Of a stretch of 64,000 nt of DNA, positions 8,701 to 16,395 are shown piece by piece. Position 1 is the first letter of the stretch; the number at the start of each line of letters is the position of its first letter. Under the pieces are notes generated by a model that ran no database searches, was not told where the DNA came from, and was given only the letters and a program-made list of their open reading frames with translations. The stretch comes from Lachnospiraceae bacterium (lineage in GTDB: Bacteria; Bacillota; Clostridia; Lachnospirales; Lachnospiraceae): contig CAJTIU010000023.1 in NCBI GenBank assembly GCA_910576335.1, forward strand, positions 1-64,000, read 5' to 3'. A program made the translations under genes and the position numbers.

Positions 8701-8898
8701 AAGAAATTCAAATGCGGAAAAAAACGTACGGTGCTGGTCAATAAGAGTAAGACTCCCCGAAGAAAAATTACGAAGCTGAAAGCGAAGAAAAAATATTATG
8801 TAAGGATCCGTACATATAAGACAGTTAAAATAAAAGGAAAATCACAAAAAATATATTCTGGCTGGTCGAAATCCAAAAAGGTAGTGGTAAAAAAATAA
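5752..8898 (+). CDS. large secreted protein with two DUF6273 + Big_2 units
   Basis: 1048 aa. Signal peptide about 1-30 (TALLLIAAMCVGLCTGF, VNAGA). Then DUF6273 copy 1 (about 57-335), Big_2 Ig-like domain (360-442, VTGIELLSEEKLNLTVGD), DUF6273 copy 2 (465-748), Big_2 copy 2 (770-853), an MBG/Ig-like domain (876-949, SYTYNGKVRRPSVTV) and a basic fibronectin-III-like tail (953-1048). The two ~1.2-kb units are almost identical in DNA for long stretches, so the duplication is recent. They differ sharply between WWLRSP and YVGVR (6625-6738 and 7861-7980). Start at 5752 follows AAGGAGAGG with 7-nt spacing; an in-frame ATG at 5704 also has a fair site (AGGAAGGG). Probably a wall-associated adhesin or ligand-binding protein. 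Confidence 0.85.
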   Translation: MREKMICKMTALLLIAAMCVGLCTGFTVNAGAVGNSASDLRAPGIEEDPGMEAKQKVTWDCVWFGNYPQSEVESSDPIYNTLQGEDGWDDNNDITIGGNRYRRMKKGDATYAVTGDSDHYNWSDEDTYHYFKYEPVKWRVLKTDGNQALLLSDVALDDQRYNTVWEDVTWKTSTIRSWLNGYGSSDNQQGTDYSGRNFIGSAFTSDEWSAIADTSVVNAGNLSSGTEGGNDTVDKIFLLSESEVYGEGAVPYGFVSESDTYDEARRSKSSTYAKAMGVWSATDDTYKDDCHWWLRSPAYYLKSAAGVLNTGNVGGIHVDYNYVGVRPALNLNLSSNQWTYAGTVCSDGTTSSGNGNEDEAAVTGIELLSEEKLNLTVGDTSLVKCKVIPSNAANPAISWTSGDEKIATVNEEGLITCAGAGSTVITATTVDGGFTKEVEVIVREKPSVSELHAPRIEADSSMKAKQKVTWDCVWFGSYPQSEVASASPIYRALKNVDGWDDNNDITIGGNRYRRMKKGDATYAAASSDKYYYNWSDADTYHYFKYEPVKWRVLKTDGNQALLLSDVALDDQKYNTVRENVTWETSTIRSWLNGYGSSDNQQGTDYSGRNFIGSAFTSDEQSAIADTPVVNADNKSYGTEGGNDTVDKIFLLSESEVYGRSAEPYGFVPDWNRYDEARRSKSSTYAKAMGVRYNTDDTYKDNCSWWLRSPGNSSKCASFVNYNGYIYYWSDVNSKYVGVRAALNLNLSSSQWTYAGTVCSDGTSSSGTEDENAVTGIELLSEEKLNLTVGDTSLAKCQVIPSNAANPAISWISWDEKIATVNEEGLITCVGAGTTLITAKTADGGFTKEVEVIVREKPSADKEDPSDPSVSKPAPPKTATLSSTSYTYNGKVRRPSVTVKDSNGKTIGAGNYTVTYPAGCKKVGRYTVKITFKGSYTGSMKKSFEIKPRGTSICRVKAGKKSFTVKWKKQAKQTTGYQIQYSTNKKFKCGKKRTVLVNKSKTPRRKITKLKAKKKYYVRIRTYKTVKIKGKSQKIYSGWSKSKKVVVKK
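6625..6738 (+). other. hypervariable segment 1 of the DUF6273 protein (DGR variable-region-like)
   Basis: Codons from WWLRSP to GVRPALNLN. Between conserved flanks the pattern is A-A-x-V-x3-G-x-V-x5-V-x3-V-G-V-R-P-A-L. Most variable codons end in C or T (AAC ACT GGC AAC GTC GGT, CAT GTC GAC TAC AAT TAT). That NNY bias is the signature left by adenine mutagenesis of AAY codons in a template repeat. No reverse transcriptase is in the window. Confidence 0.45.
7861..7980 (+). other. hypervariable segment 2 of the DUF6273 protein (DGR variable-region-like)
   Basis: Same position in the second unit, with the same frame of fixed residues (WWLRSP, A, V, G, I, V, GVR-A-AL) but different residues between them and one extra codon. 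Variable codons are again dominated by NNY forms (AAT TAC AAC GGC TAC ATC TAT TAT, GAT GTC AAC AGC). Sequence just outside the segment is nearly identical in the two copies. Confidence 0.45.
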
Positions 8899-8905
8899 TG
8901 AAGTA

Positions 8906-8947
8906 AATTGGGGACGGGGCATTTTTAAAAATGCCCCGTCCCCAATT
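8906..8947. repeat. GGGGACGGGG palindrome, subtype A copy 3
   Basis: Perfect 42-bp palindrome with AATTGGGGACGGGGC arms. It fills the 51-bp gap between two convergent genes (DUF6273 protein and MerR regulator), where it would terminate both transcripts. Confidence 0.95.
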
Positions 8948-8949
8948 GG

Positions 8950-9768
8950 TTAAACTAGTACACTGGTATCAGTGCGCACCTGTATTTCTGTCAGAAATTC
9001 TTCGGGGCGCATGGTGTCCCGGTTATCAATTGCATAAATTTCAAAAGGCTTCCCGTCTAACGGGAGGTCTTTTTCTTGGGCGTAAGCAAGCAGTTCCTGC
9101 AGGCGAGCGGCATTCTGCTCATAATTTCCTCTATAATAGTAAGAAATATATTTCCCGGCAGGCAGAAGAAAATCATAGTCAGAAGCCTCCTGCTCCAGAA
9201 CAAAAAAGACAGAGGTATATACATTTGCAATCCCTTTTGTCAGTTCCTCCATGGCAAAAAAAGCGCCGATGGTCTGTGTGCCGAAGTCCCATACCTTGTT
9301 CTCATGTTTTTTATGGAGCTTTTTGATCAGAAAATCCATCTCCTCATCTCTTGTAATATATTCGCTGAGCTGCACGCATGGGCGGGCAGGGCAGTCTTTG
9401 ATGGTGAAGATGCCTGCAGAAAGAGCAAACAGGCCGGACAGGCCGGCAATCCGGTTTTCGATAATCTTCTTCCTCGTTTTCAGCTCCTTGATCCGGCTAT
9501 AAAGAAGGGACTGCTCTTCGTAAAGCAGCGCCAGTGTGTTGTCAATGCTCTGTTTGTCCAGATATTCCTTAATCTGCTCCATAGAAAAATCCAGGGACCG
9601 CAGGTCGCGGATCATGTTCAGCTTATAAAGCTCCTTCAGACTGTAGAGCCGGTAGCCGTTGGTATCCCTCCTGGGCTTCAGGATGCCCAGCTTCTCATAA
9701 TATCTTAAAGAATCCGGGCCGATACCGTAAAGCTTTGAGATTTCACTGATTTTGTAATAATTTTTCAT
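8950..9768 (-). CDS. MerR-family transcriptional regulator with effector-binding domain
   Basis: 272 aa. N-terminal MerR winged helix (KISEISKLYGIGPDSLRYYEKLGIL, NGYRLY) at 3-70, a coiled coil (about 85-120), and a C-terminal GyrI/BmrR-like ligand domain (about 125-272). BmrR-type regulators sense drugs and activate an exporter. The MATE efflux gene starts divergently 135 bp away and is the likely target. AGGAGG lies 6 nt before the ATG. Confidence 0.85.
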   Translation of the reverse strand: MKNYYKISEISKLYGIGPDSLRYYEKLGILKPRRDTNGYRLYSLKELYKLNMIRDLRSLDFSMEQIKEYLDKQSIDNTLALLYEEQSLLYSRIKELKTRKKIIENRIAGLSGLFALSAGIFTIKDCPARPCVQLSEYITRDEEMDFLIKKLHKKHENKVWDFGTQTIGAFFAMEELTKGIANVYTSVFFVLEQEASDYDFLLPAGKYISYYYRGNYEQNAARLQELLAYAQEKDLPLDGKPFEIYAIDNRDTMRPEEFLTEIQVRTDTSVLV

Positions 9769-9903
9769 AGTGGACCTCCTCGTATTTAAACAGTCATCTA
9801 TCCGCAGCCATGCAGGCGGAAAACTTCTTGACCTTAGTATTATACCAGGGTTTAAGATGAAAAAGGAATAATTTTCATGAAAGATTTTGGAGAAGGAAGA
9901 GTT

Positions 9904-11232
9904 ATGAAATTGGAAGGAAAATCCTTAAAACGTGATTTTTTTAAATTTATCCTGCCTGCAGTGGCATCCCAGTGGGTATTTGCATTATACACCATGGTGG
10001 ACGGCATGTTTGTGGCAAGAGGGGTGTCGGAGACAGCACTGGCGGCAGTCAACATCTCATCCCCCTTTGTGACCGGCATGTTTGCATTGTCGCTCACTTT
10101 TGCGGTGGGGACGTCAACGATCGTAGCCCTTATGTTCGGGCAGAATAAGATCAGGGAAGCAAGGGAAGTATTTTCACAGAATATGACGGTGCTGACAATC
10201 GTATCCCTATTGATTACAGCAGCTGTGCTTGCGGGACTTAAGGGTTTTGCCGGATTTCTGGGGGCAACGGAGGTGACCATGCCCTATGTGAAAGAATATA
10301 TTTCCACGATCGCCCCCTTTGCAGTCTGCTTTATCCTGTCCTACTCCTTTGAAATATTGATCAGTACAGACGGCTATCCGGCGCTGGCGACTATTATTGT
10401 AAGCCTTGGCGTGGTGCTGAACTGTATTTTGGATTATCTGCTTGTGATGGTCTGGCATAAGGGAGTATCTGGGGCGGCATTTGCAACAGGTATATCCCAG
10501 ACTGTGGTGATTGTCTTCTATTTAAAACATTTTCTGGGAAAAAAGGGAACGATCAAGTTCTGCAGACATGCCTTCCGGCCATGGCTTATTGCCAGGGAGC
10601 TTAAGAACGGCTTTCCGTCAGGAATCACGGAGCTTTCAGCCGGAATCATCACCTTTGTATTTAACCAGGCGATCATCCGTTTTTTAAATGAGGATGCCAT
10701 CGTAAGTTATTCCATTATCGCCTATGTTAATGCGATTGTTGTCATGTCCATGGTAGGCGTGGCCCAGGGATGCCAGCCCCTCATCAGCTACTATTACGGA
10801 AAGGGAGAAAGGGAAAAATGCCGCCGTCTCCTGAAATATGAACTATGCACCGTGGCCGCATCTTCGTTTTTTGTGGCGGGAGTCTGCTATCTTCTGGCAG
10901 ATAAGATCGTGGGGATTTTCATATCACCAGAGCTTGAGGAATTGTCAGCTTACTCGGCAGGGGTATTCCGTATCTTTATCCTGTCCTTTCTTCTGGCAGG
11001 GTATAATGTGGTGGCAGCCGGTTTTTTTACGGCAATTGAGAAATCGGGGACTGCGGTGGTGATCTCTCTGGGACGCGGGCTTGTGATGCTTGTGATCAGC
11101 ATGACTGTTCTGACAGCCCTGTTTGGCGGAAAGGGAATCTGGTGGGCAGCGGCATTGTCAGAAGCCCTCTGCCTTGTCGTTTCCATAAGGCTGTTAAGCC
11201 TAGAACGTAAAATTGGGGACGGGGTAAAATGA
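9904..11232 (+). CDS. MATE-family multidrug efflux transporter
   Basis: 442 aa, 12 predicted membrane segments in two MatE halves (FILPAVASQWVFALYTMVDG at the N-terminus; GFPSGITELSAG at the second half). Exports cationic drugs using a Na+ or H+ gradient. ATG 9904 follows GAAGGA; an in-frame ATG at 9877 is possible but gives an atypical N-terminus. Divergent MerR regulator upstream. The last six codons (IGDGVK) and the TGA stop lie inside the palindrome at 11202-11261, so the native C-terminus has been replaced or extended by the repeat. Confidence 0.9.
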   Translation: MKLEGKSLKRDFFKFILPAVASQWVFALYTMVDGMFVARGVSETALAAVNISSPFVTGMFALSLTFAVGTSTIVALMFGQNKIREAREVFSQNMTVLTIVSLLITAAVLAGLKGFAGFLGATEVTMPYVKEYISTIAPFAVCFILSYSFEILISTDGYPALATIIVSLGVVLNCILDYLLVMVWHKGVSGAAFATGISQTVVIVFYLKHFLGKKGTIKFCRHAFRPWLIARELKNGFPSGITELSAGIITFVFNQAIIRFLNEDAIVSYSIIAYVNAIVVMSMVGVAQGCQPLISYYYGKGEREKCRRLLKYELCTVAASSFFVAGVCYLLADKIVGIFISPELEELSAYSAGVFRIFILSFLLAGYNVVAAGFFTAIEKSGTAVVISLGRGLVMLVISMTVLTALFGGKGIWWAAALSEALCLVVSIRLLSLERKIGDGVK

Positions 11233-11261
11233 ATTTTACCCCGTCCCCAATTTTACGTTCT
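11202..11261. repeat. GGGGACGGGG palindrome, subtype B copy 1 (60 bp)
   Basis: Two exact 29-bp arms (AGAACGTAAAATTGGGGACG, then GGGTAAAAT) separated by GA. It is the longest copy because its symmetry extends 13 bp outside the core. It overlaps the 3' ends of both convergent genes: it encodes the MATE stop and contains the stop of the YwaF-like gene. Confidence 0.95.
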
Positions 11262-11885
11262 GGGCTTTTTCATGGTACACATCCAGAGAAGATGCACAAG
11301 CCAGGCGCCTGTGACAGTGGCGCAGATATAGATGGCGATCCCGGCACTGTTTCCAAGGCACAGGGCAATCTTTTGGAATACTTTCTGCGACATCTGAAAA
11401 TGGGGGCTGATGTAGAACATATTGATCCGCCCCAAAGGGTAGCACACAAGATTCAGTACAGTTGCCAAAAGGCAGCATGCCAGATAGACTCCCGCAGCTT
11501 TCAGAAAATCTAGGTATGATACATATGCCGCATTTATATAACCAGCATAGAGTCCGAGCAGGATTAAAAGGATATGCCATGCGTAAGAGTGGACGGTCAA
11601 AAGGACCAGGGGATAGTGCAGGCCGCTTGTGTCAAAGAAAGTAAAAAAGCCCGCAAGAAGTCCAAAGTCCATTAAGAAAGTAAGCAGAGCCCTTCGGACT
11701 CTGCCAAAGGACAAAAATGGCAGCAGCAGGCAGACATACATGGGGATGCTGCATAGCTGGAAGGGAAAATACCACCAGTTGTATTGTCCGCTGCCCAGGC
11801 GGTAAGTAAGGCACCACTGCTTCCAGAACTCACTAAGGAGCATGGCAAGTCCGCAGCAGAAAAATACTTTGTTATGTTTTTTCAT
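11253..11885 (-). CDS. YwaF/TMEM164-like integral membrane protein
   Basis: 210 aa with about six to seven membrane segments. The signature WWYFPFQLCSIPMYVCLLLP and HSYAWHILLILLGLY match the YwaF (TIGR02206/TMEM164-like) family of unknown function. Convergent with the MATE gene; both 3' ends meet in a palindrome. Upstream (11886-11940) is AT-rich and probably carries the promoter. Function not assigned. Confidence 0.65.
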   Translation of the reverse strand: MKKHNKVFFCCGLAMLLSEFWKQWCLTYRLGSGQYNWWYFPFQLCSIPMYVCLLLPFLSFGRVRRALLTFLMDFGLLAGFFTFFDTSGLHYPLVLLTVHSYAWHILLILLGLYAGYINAAYVSYLDFLKAAGVYLACCLLATVLNLVCYPLGRINMFYISPHFQMSQKVFQKIALCLGNSAGIAIYICATVTGAWLVHLLWMCTMKKPRT

Positions 11886-12047
11886 ATTTTACCTCCAGTA
11901 TAAAGTGTGTCTTAGATTGTATTTATTATACACCTGTGCCGGGAAATGTGGTATAATATGATTTGCTGTTTACGGCCTGGGAGGTCGTTCGCGCTGCTGC
12001 TCACTCTGTGACCAGTATTTAAAGTTTTGTAGAGAGAGGGACTTGGC

Positions 12048-12944
12048 ATGAAGACAAAAAACGCATTTATGCTTATTTTAACGGCGTTTATCTGGGGCAC
12101 GGCATTTGTAGCCCAAAGTATGGGGATGGACTATCTCGGTCCTTTTACCTTCAACGGAGTAAGAAGCATGATCGGCGGGATCGCACTTCTCCCATGCATC
12201 ACATTATTGAATAAGATAAACGGAGCGTCCGGAAAACGGTCAGGATCAAAAAAGGATCTCATTACCGGAGGCATTGCCTGCGGACTTCTTTTGTTTGCGG
12301 CCAGCAGCCTGCAGCAGGTAGGGATCCAGTACACAACGGCAGGAAAAGCAGGGTTTATTACAGCATTTTATATTGTTATAGTGCCGGTTCTCGGTATTTT
12401 TCTCCGGAAAAAAATCGGATGGAAGGTATGGCTTGCCGTGCTGCTTGCACTGACAGGACTTTATTTCCTGTGTATGACCGGAAAATTTTCTGTGGGAAAG
12501 GGAGATCTCCTGATTTTCCTGTGTGCACTTGTTTTTTCACTGCATATTCTGGTGATTGATTACTTTTCACCAAGGGCAGACGGAGTAAAGATGTCCTGTA
12601 TCCAGTTCTTTGTATGCGGACTGGCATCTCTTCCCTTTATGCTGACGATGGAGACACCGAGACTTAGCGCTATGCTGGAAGGAATCCTTCCGCTTTTATA
12701 TGCAGGCGTACTCTCCTGCGGAGTGGCATATACGCTGCAGATTGTAGGACAGAAGAACGTGAATCCGGCAGTCGCATCATTGATTCTGAGCCTGGAATCC
12801 TGCTTCTCTGTACTCGCAGGATGGCTTGTCCTGGGAGAGAGACTGTCCGTAAGAGAGTCCATAGGATGCGTACTCATGTTTACAGCCATTATACTGGCAC
12901 AGCTGCCGGATAAGAAAAAAAGAACAGGAGAGATAAAAAAATGA
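12048..12944 (+). CDS. EamA/DMT-superfamily transporter
   Basis: 298 aa, ten membrane segments in two EamA repeats ([36 protein letters not shown]). Drug/metabolite exporters of this family commonly move amino acids or related metabolites; substrate unknown. The basic tail [12 protein letters not shown] is cytoplasmic. Its stop overlaps the next start (ATGA), so translation is coupled to dtd. Confidence 0.9.
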   Translation: MKTKNAFMLILTAFIWGTAFVAQSMGMDYLGPFTFNGVRSMIGGIALLPCITLLNKINGASGKRSGSKKDLITGGIACGLLLFAASSLQQVGIQYTTAGKAGFITAFYIVIVPVLGIFLRKKIGWKVWLAVLLALTGLYFLCMTGKFSVGKGDLLIFLCALVFSLHILVIDYFSPRADGVKMSCIQFFVCGLASLPFMLTMETPRLSAMLEGILPLLYAGVLSCGVAYTLQIVGQKNVNPAVASLILSLESCFSVLAGWLVLGERLSVRESIGCVLMFTAIILAQLPDKKKRTGEIKK

Positions 12945-13387
12945 GATTCGTAATACAGAGAGTTTCAGAAAGTGAAGTCAGGGTAGACGGGGAGGTACTG
13001 GGAAAGATCGGAAAGGGCTTTATGGTACTGATCGGAGTAGCTGAATCCGATACAAAAGAGATTGCAGACAAGATGGTAAAAAAGCTTTTGGGAATGCGGA
13101 TTTTTGAGGATGAACAGGGAAAAACAAACCTGTCATTAGACGCAGTGAACGGAGAGCTTCTGCTGATTTCACAGTTTACCCTATATGCCAACTGTAAAAA
13201 AGGAAACCGCCCGGGCTTCACAGAGGCCGGAGCACCGGACATGGCTTCAGAACTGTATGAGTATATCATCGGAAAATGCAGGGAACAGGTGAAGGTAGTG
13301 GAACGGGGGCGATTCGGGGCGGATATGAAGGTCAGCCTGGTAAATGACGGACCGTTTACGATTATTCTGGATTCGGAAAGGCTATAG
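12941..13387 (+). CDS. dtd: D-aminoacyl-tRNA deacylase
   Basis: 148 aa, full length for DTD. Hydrolyses D-amino acids (and glycine) mis-attached to tRNA. Begins [18 protein letters not shown]; carries the two active-site motifs SQFTLYA (about 78-84) and NDGPFTI (about 137-143; usually NXGPVT, Val replaced by Phe). Four-base overlap with the EamA gene. The TAG stop is the first triplet of a palindrome (13385-13428). Confidence 0.95.
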   Translation: MRFVIQRVSESEVRVDGEVLGKIGKGFMVLIGVAESDTKEIADKMVKKLLGMRIFEDEQGKTNLSLDAVNGELLLISQFTLYANCKKGNRPGFTEAGAPDMASELYEYIIGKCREQVKVVERGRFGADMKVSLVNDGPFTIILDSERL

Positions 13388-13428
13388 TCGGGGACGGGGT
13401 AAAATGAATTTTACCCCGTCCCCGACTA
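13385..13428. repeat. GGGGACGGGG palindrome, subtype B copy 2
   Basis: Two exact 21-bp arms (TAGTCGGGGACGGGGTAAAA plus T) around GA. The dtd stop codon TAG is part of the left arm. It can serve as the terminator of the eamA-dtd transcript. Confidence 0.95.
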
Positions 13429-13493
13429 ATTAGCTGATCTAATTAATTTCTCATAAATTTCCATAAAATAATTATTAAATGATAAAAATAATA

Positions 13494-13537
13494 TTGACAT
13501 ATATTGTAAAGATAACTAATCTATTAGTTAGTTATCT
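13494..13537 (+). promoter_or_regulatory. promoter and MarR operator of the marR-ABC operon
   Basis: TTGACA (13494-13499), 17-bp spacer, TAATCT (13517-13522). Over the -10 lies a perfect inverted repeat AGATAACTAA / TTAGTTATCT (13510-13519 and 13528-13537), with a second nested dyad TAACTAAT-CT-ATTAGTTA (13513-13530). This is the expected layout for autorepression by the MarR protein encoded 40 bp downstream. Confidence 0.75.
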
Positions 13538-13575
13538 AATTAAATGATGTAACTGATTTGTAAGGAGGACAGGTT

Positions 13576-14082
13576 ATGCTTAACATGTCAGGCGATGCTT
13601 CTGCGGTTATGATTCTAGAGCAGGTAAGCCATCTGAGCCGTTATCATGCCATGAAGAGGATGGAGGCTCTGGATATGAAGCCGGGGCAGGCGGGTATTCT
13701 TTTTATATTACATGGGGAAGGCAGTATGTCGCAGAAAAGGCTTGCACAGAAGATGGGGATTACTCCGCCTTCTATGACAGCTGCGATTAAGAAGCTGGAA
13801 GGAAGGGGATATATTATTAAGGAGGCAGACTCCAGTGACCAAAGGGCTTTCAAAATAGGAATTTCAGAAAAGGGCAGAGAATGTATTGAAAGCATGAAGG
13901 AAATTATGGAGGAGATAGAGAAGACGGTTTTTAAGGGTATTACTTATGAGGAAAAGCTGTTTTTCAGGAGGCTGCTTATTGAAATGCGGAAGAATCTTAT
14001 GGATTACAAGGAGCTTAGGGGGCTGGATTTGTGCTCTGTGATGGAAAAGACTCGGCCGCCTGTGCCTCCGGAGATCAGATAA
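13576..14082 (+). CDS. MarR-family transcriptional regulator
   Basis: 168 aa with a MarR winged helix: recognition region MSQKRLAQKMGITPPSMTAA (about 55-75) and wing SSDQRAFKIGISEKG. AAGGAGG sits 7 nt before the ATG. First gene of an operon with two ABC exporter half-genes. The promoter carries a dyad overlapping the -10, so it probably represses itself and the exporter until a drug or other ligand binds. Confidence 0.9.
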   Translation: MLNMSGDASAVMILEQVSHLSRYHAMKRMEALDMKPGQAGILFILHGEGSMSQKRLAQKMGITPPSMTAAIKKLEGRGYIIKEADSSDQRAFKIGISEKGRECIESMKEIMEEIEKTVFKGITYEEKLFFRRLLIEMRKNLMDYKELRGLDLCSVMEKTRPPVPPEIR

Positions 14083-14120
14083 AAACTTTAGCTCAGACGA
14101 TTTAGAAAGGAGACTTGAAG

Positions 14121-16394
14121 ATGAGCAAATTATTTAAGTTTATGAAGCCTTACGCCGGGTCGGTATTTGCAATTCTGTGTGTGCTTATGATACAGGCGTA
14201 CTGTGAGCTGTCGCTTCCAACTTACACTTCGAATATTGTAAATGTAGGAATTCAGCAAAGTGGTATTGACGAAAATGTGCCGAAGACGATTCTGAAGGAG
14301 GATCTGGAAAAGCTTCTCATTTTTGTTCCGGCGAAGCAGAAGGCAGCCGTGCAGGATGCATATGAGGAGGGAGCATACGATGCATACCATTATACCGGGG
14401 ATCCTGAAGGGACAGTGCTAAGGCTTAAGGAAGATCATTTAAAAGACGAGGAAAAGACCAAAGAGCTTTCTGATATCCTGGCAAAGCCGATGATGCTGGT
14501 TTCTGGTTTTGAGTCTGACAGTGATATGACGAAGCAGATGGAAGACGAGATGAAGAAGCAGATGACAGGGCAGATGCAGGACCAGGATATGGGCGCTGGG
14601 GAAATGTCTGTCTTCGGCCTTTTTGCTGTGATGCCAGAAGAGCAGCGGGAACAGACCATAGAGGGAATCACGGAAAAGCTTGACGGCATGCCGGATTCCA
14701 TCTTAGAGCAGGCCGGGACTGCGTATGTCCGGCTGGCCTATGACCGCCTGGGTATTGACACAGATCAGATCAGCTCCGCCTATATTCGTAGTACAGGCGC
14801 AAAGATGCTGGCCCTTGCGGCTCTTGGCATGCTGGCAAGTATTCTGGTGGGCCTTATGGCCTCAAGAGTCGGCGCGGGAATTGGCCGGGGCTTAAGGAGA
14901 GATGTGTTCCGGAAGGTGGTTAGCTTTTCTAATGCAGAATTTGATAAGTTTTCCACAGCTTCTTTAATTACAAGAAGTACGAACGACATTCAGCAGGTAC
15001 AGCTTCTCTCGGTCATGGTGCTGCGTATGGTGCTGTATTCCCCGATTCTGGCAGCAGGCGGCGTGTGGAAGGTGTTCCATACAAATGTAGACATGTCCTG
15101 GATCATTGCCCTTGGAGTTGTGCTTATACTCCTGGTGGTGGGGATATTGTTCCTGGTCGTTATGCCGAAGTTTAAGATTGTACAGAACCAGGTGGACAGA
15201 CTGAATCTGGTCAGTCGGGAAATTCTTACAGGTCTTTCGGTAATCCGGGCATTCAGCACGGAGAAATATGAGGAACAGCGGTTTGACAGGGCGAACCGGG
15301 ACCTTACGAAGACGAATCTGTTTGTAAACCGTGCCATGACGTTTATGATGCCGGTGATGATGCTGGTTATGAACGGAATCTCTGTACTGATCATATGGGT
15401 AGGGGGACACGGAGTCAATGACGGAAACATGCAGGTGGGCGATATGATGGCATTTATTCAGTATACCATGCAGATTATTATGTCCTTCCTGATGATCTGC
15501 ATGATCTCCGTGATGCTGCCAAGAGCCGCAGTATCTGCGGAGCGTGTGGATGAGGTGCTAAAGAGCAGGACACTGATCCACGACCCTGAGCATCCTGTGG
15601 AGCCAGAACCGGCAGACCAGAAAAAAGACAGAGGAGAGGTGGTTTTCGATCACGTATCCTTCCGTTATCCCGGGGCAGAGGAAAATGTGCTGAGCGATAT
15701 TTCCTTTACTGCCACGCCGGGACAGACGACTGCTTTCATCGGCAGTACCGGGAGTGGGAAGTCTACTCTGGTAAATCTGATCCCGAGATTTTACGATGTG
15801 ACAGAGGGACGTATTCTCATAGACGGGACAGATCTCAGGGACATGAGGCAGCATGACCTCAGGGAGAGGCTTGGGTATGTGCCGCAGAAGGGTGTTCTGT
15901 TCTCCGGGACCATTGCCTCCAATATCCTCTATGGTAATGCGGACGGCAGTGAGTCAGAGATGACAGAGGCAGCAGAGATTGCTCAGGCGGCAGGCTTTAT
16001 CGAAGAGAAGAAAAAAGGTTATGAAAGCCCCATCTCCCAGGGAGGCGCCAATGTATCTGGCGGGCAGAAGCAGAGGCTTTCCATTGCAAGGGCCATTGCA
16101 AAGCACCCGGAGGTATATATTTTTGACGACAGCTTTTCCGCCCTTGATTATAAGACAGATGTTACGCTTAGGAATGCACTGAAGAAGAAAACGGAGGACA
16201 GTACAGTACTGATTGTGGCGCAACGCATCAGCACGATTCTTCATGCAGAACAGATTATTGTACTGGATGATGGCAAGATTGCAGGAAAGGGTACTCATAA
16301 GGAGCTTTTGAAAACCTGTGATGCTTATTATCAGATTGCGGCTTCTCAGCTGTCAGAGAAAGAGCTTGCACAGGATATGAAGGAGGTGGGTTAG
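14121..16394 (+). CDS. ABC exporter half-transporter, degenerate ATPase site subunit
   Basis: 757 aa, longer than the usual ~580 because residues about 45-220 form a large extracytoplasmic insertion between TM1 and TM2 (charged, Met/Gln-rich around 130-155). ABC_membrane domain 220-480; ATPase 500-745 with Walker A GSTGSGKST (about 540), signature VSGGQ (about 644), Walker B IFDDSFSALD (Asp in place of the catalytic Glu) and VAQRIST (Gln in place of the switch His). These changes mark the degenerate partner of a heterodimeric exporter (BmrC/LmrC type). ATG 14121 follows AAAGGAG by 8 nt. One base separates it from the partner gene. Confidence 0.9.
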   Translation: MSKLFKFMKPYAGSVFAILCVLMIQAYCELSLPTYTSNIVNVGIQQSGIDENVPKTILKEDLEKLLIFVPAKQKAAVQDAYEEGAYDAYHYTGDPEGTVLRLKEDHLKDEEKTKELSDILAKPMMLVSGFESDSDMTKQMEDEMKKQMTGQMQDQDMGAGEMSVFGLFAVMPEEQREQTIEGITEKLDGMPDSILEQAGTAYVRLAYDRLGIDTDQISSAYIRSTGAKMLALAALGMLASILVGLMASRVGAGIGRGLRRDVFRKVVSFSNAEFDKFSTASLITRSTNDIQQVQLLSVMVLRMVLYSPILAAGGVWKVFHTNVDMSWIIALGVVLILLVVGILFLVVMPKFKIVQNQVDRLNLVSREILTGLSVIRAFSTEKYEEQRFDRANRDLTKTNLFVNRAMTFMMPVMMLVMNGISVLIIWVGGHGVNDGNMQVGDMMAFIQYTMQIIMSFLMICMISVMLPRAAVSAERVDEVLKSRTLIHDPEHPVEPEPADQKKDRGEVVFDHVSFRYPGAEENVLSDISFTATPGQTTAFIGSTGSGKSTLVNLIPRFYDVTEGRILIDGTDLRDMRQHDLRERLGYVPQKGVLFSGTIASNILYGNADGSESEMTEAAEIAQAAGFIEEKKKGYESPISQGGANVSGGQKQRLSIARAIAKHPEVYIFDDSFSALDYKTDVTLRNALKKKTEDSTVLIVAQRISTILHAEQIIVLDDGKIAGKGTHKELLKTCDAYYQIAASQLSEKELAQDMKEVG

Positions 16395-16395
16395 T

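Noticed and set aside
9076-9708. 210-codon ORF antisense to the MerR gene
   Set aside because: Shadow of the MerR coding frame; no domain or ribosome site.
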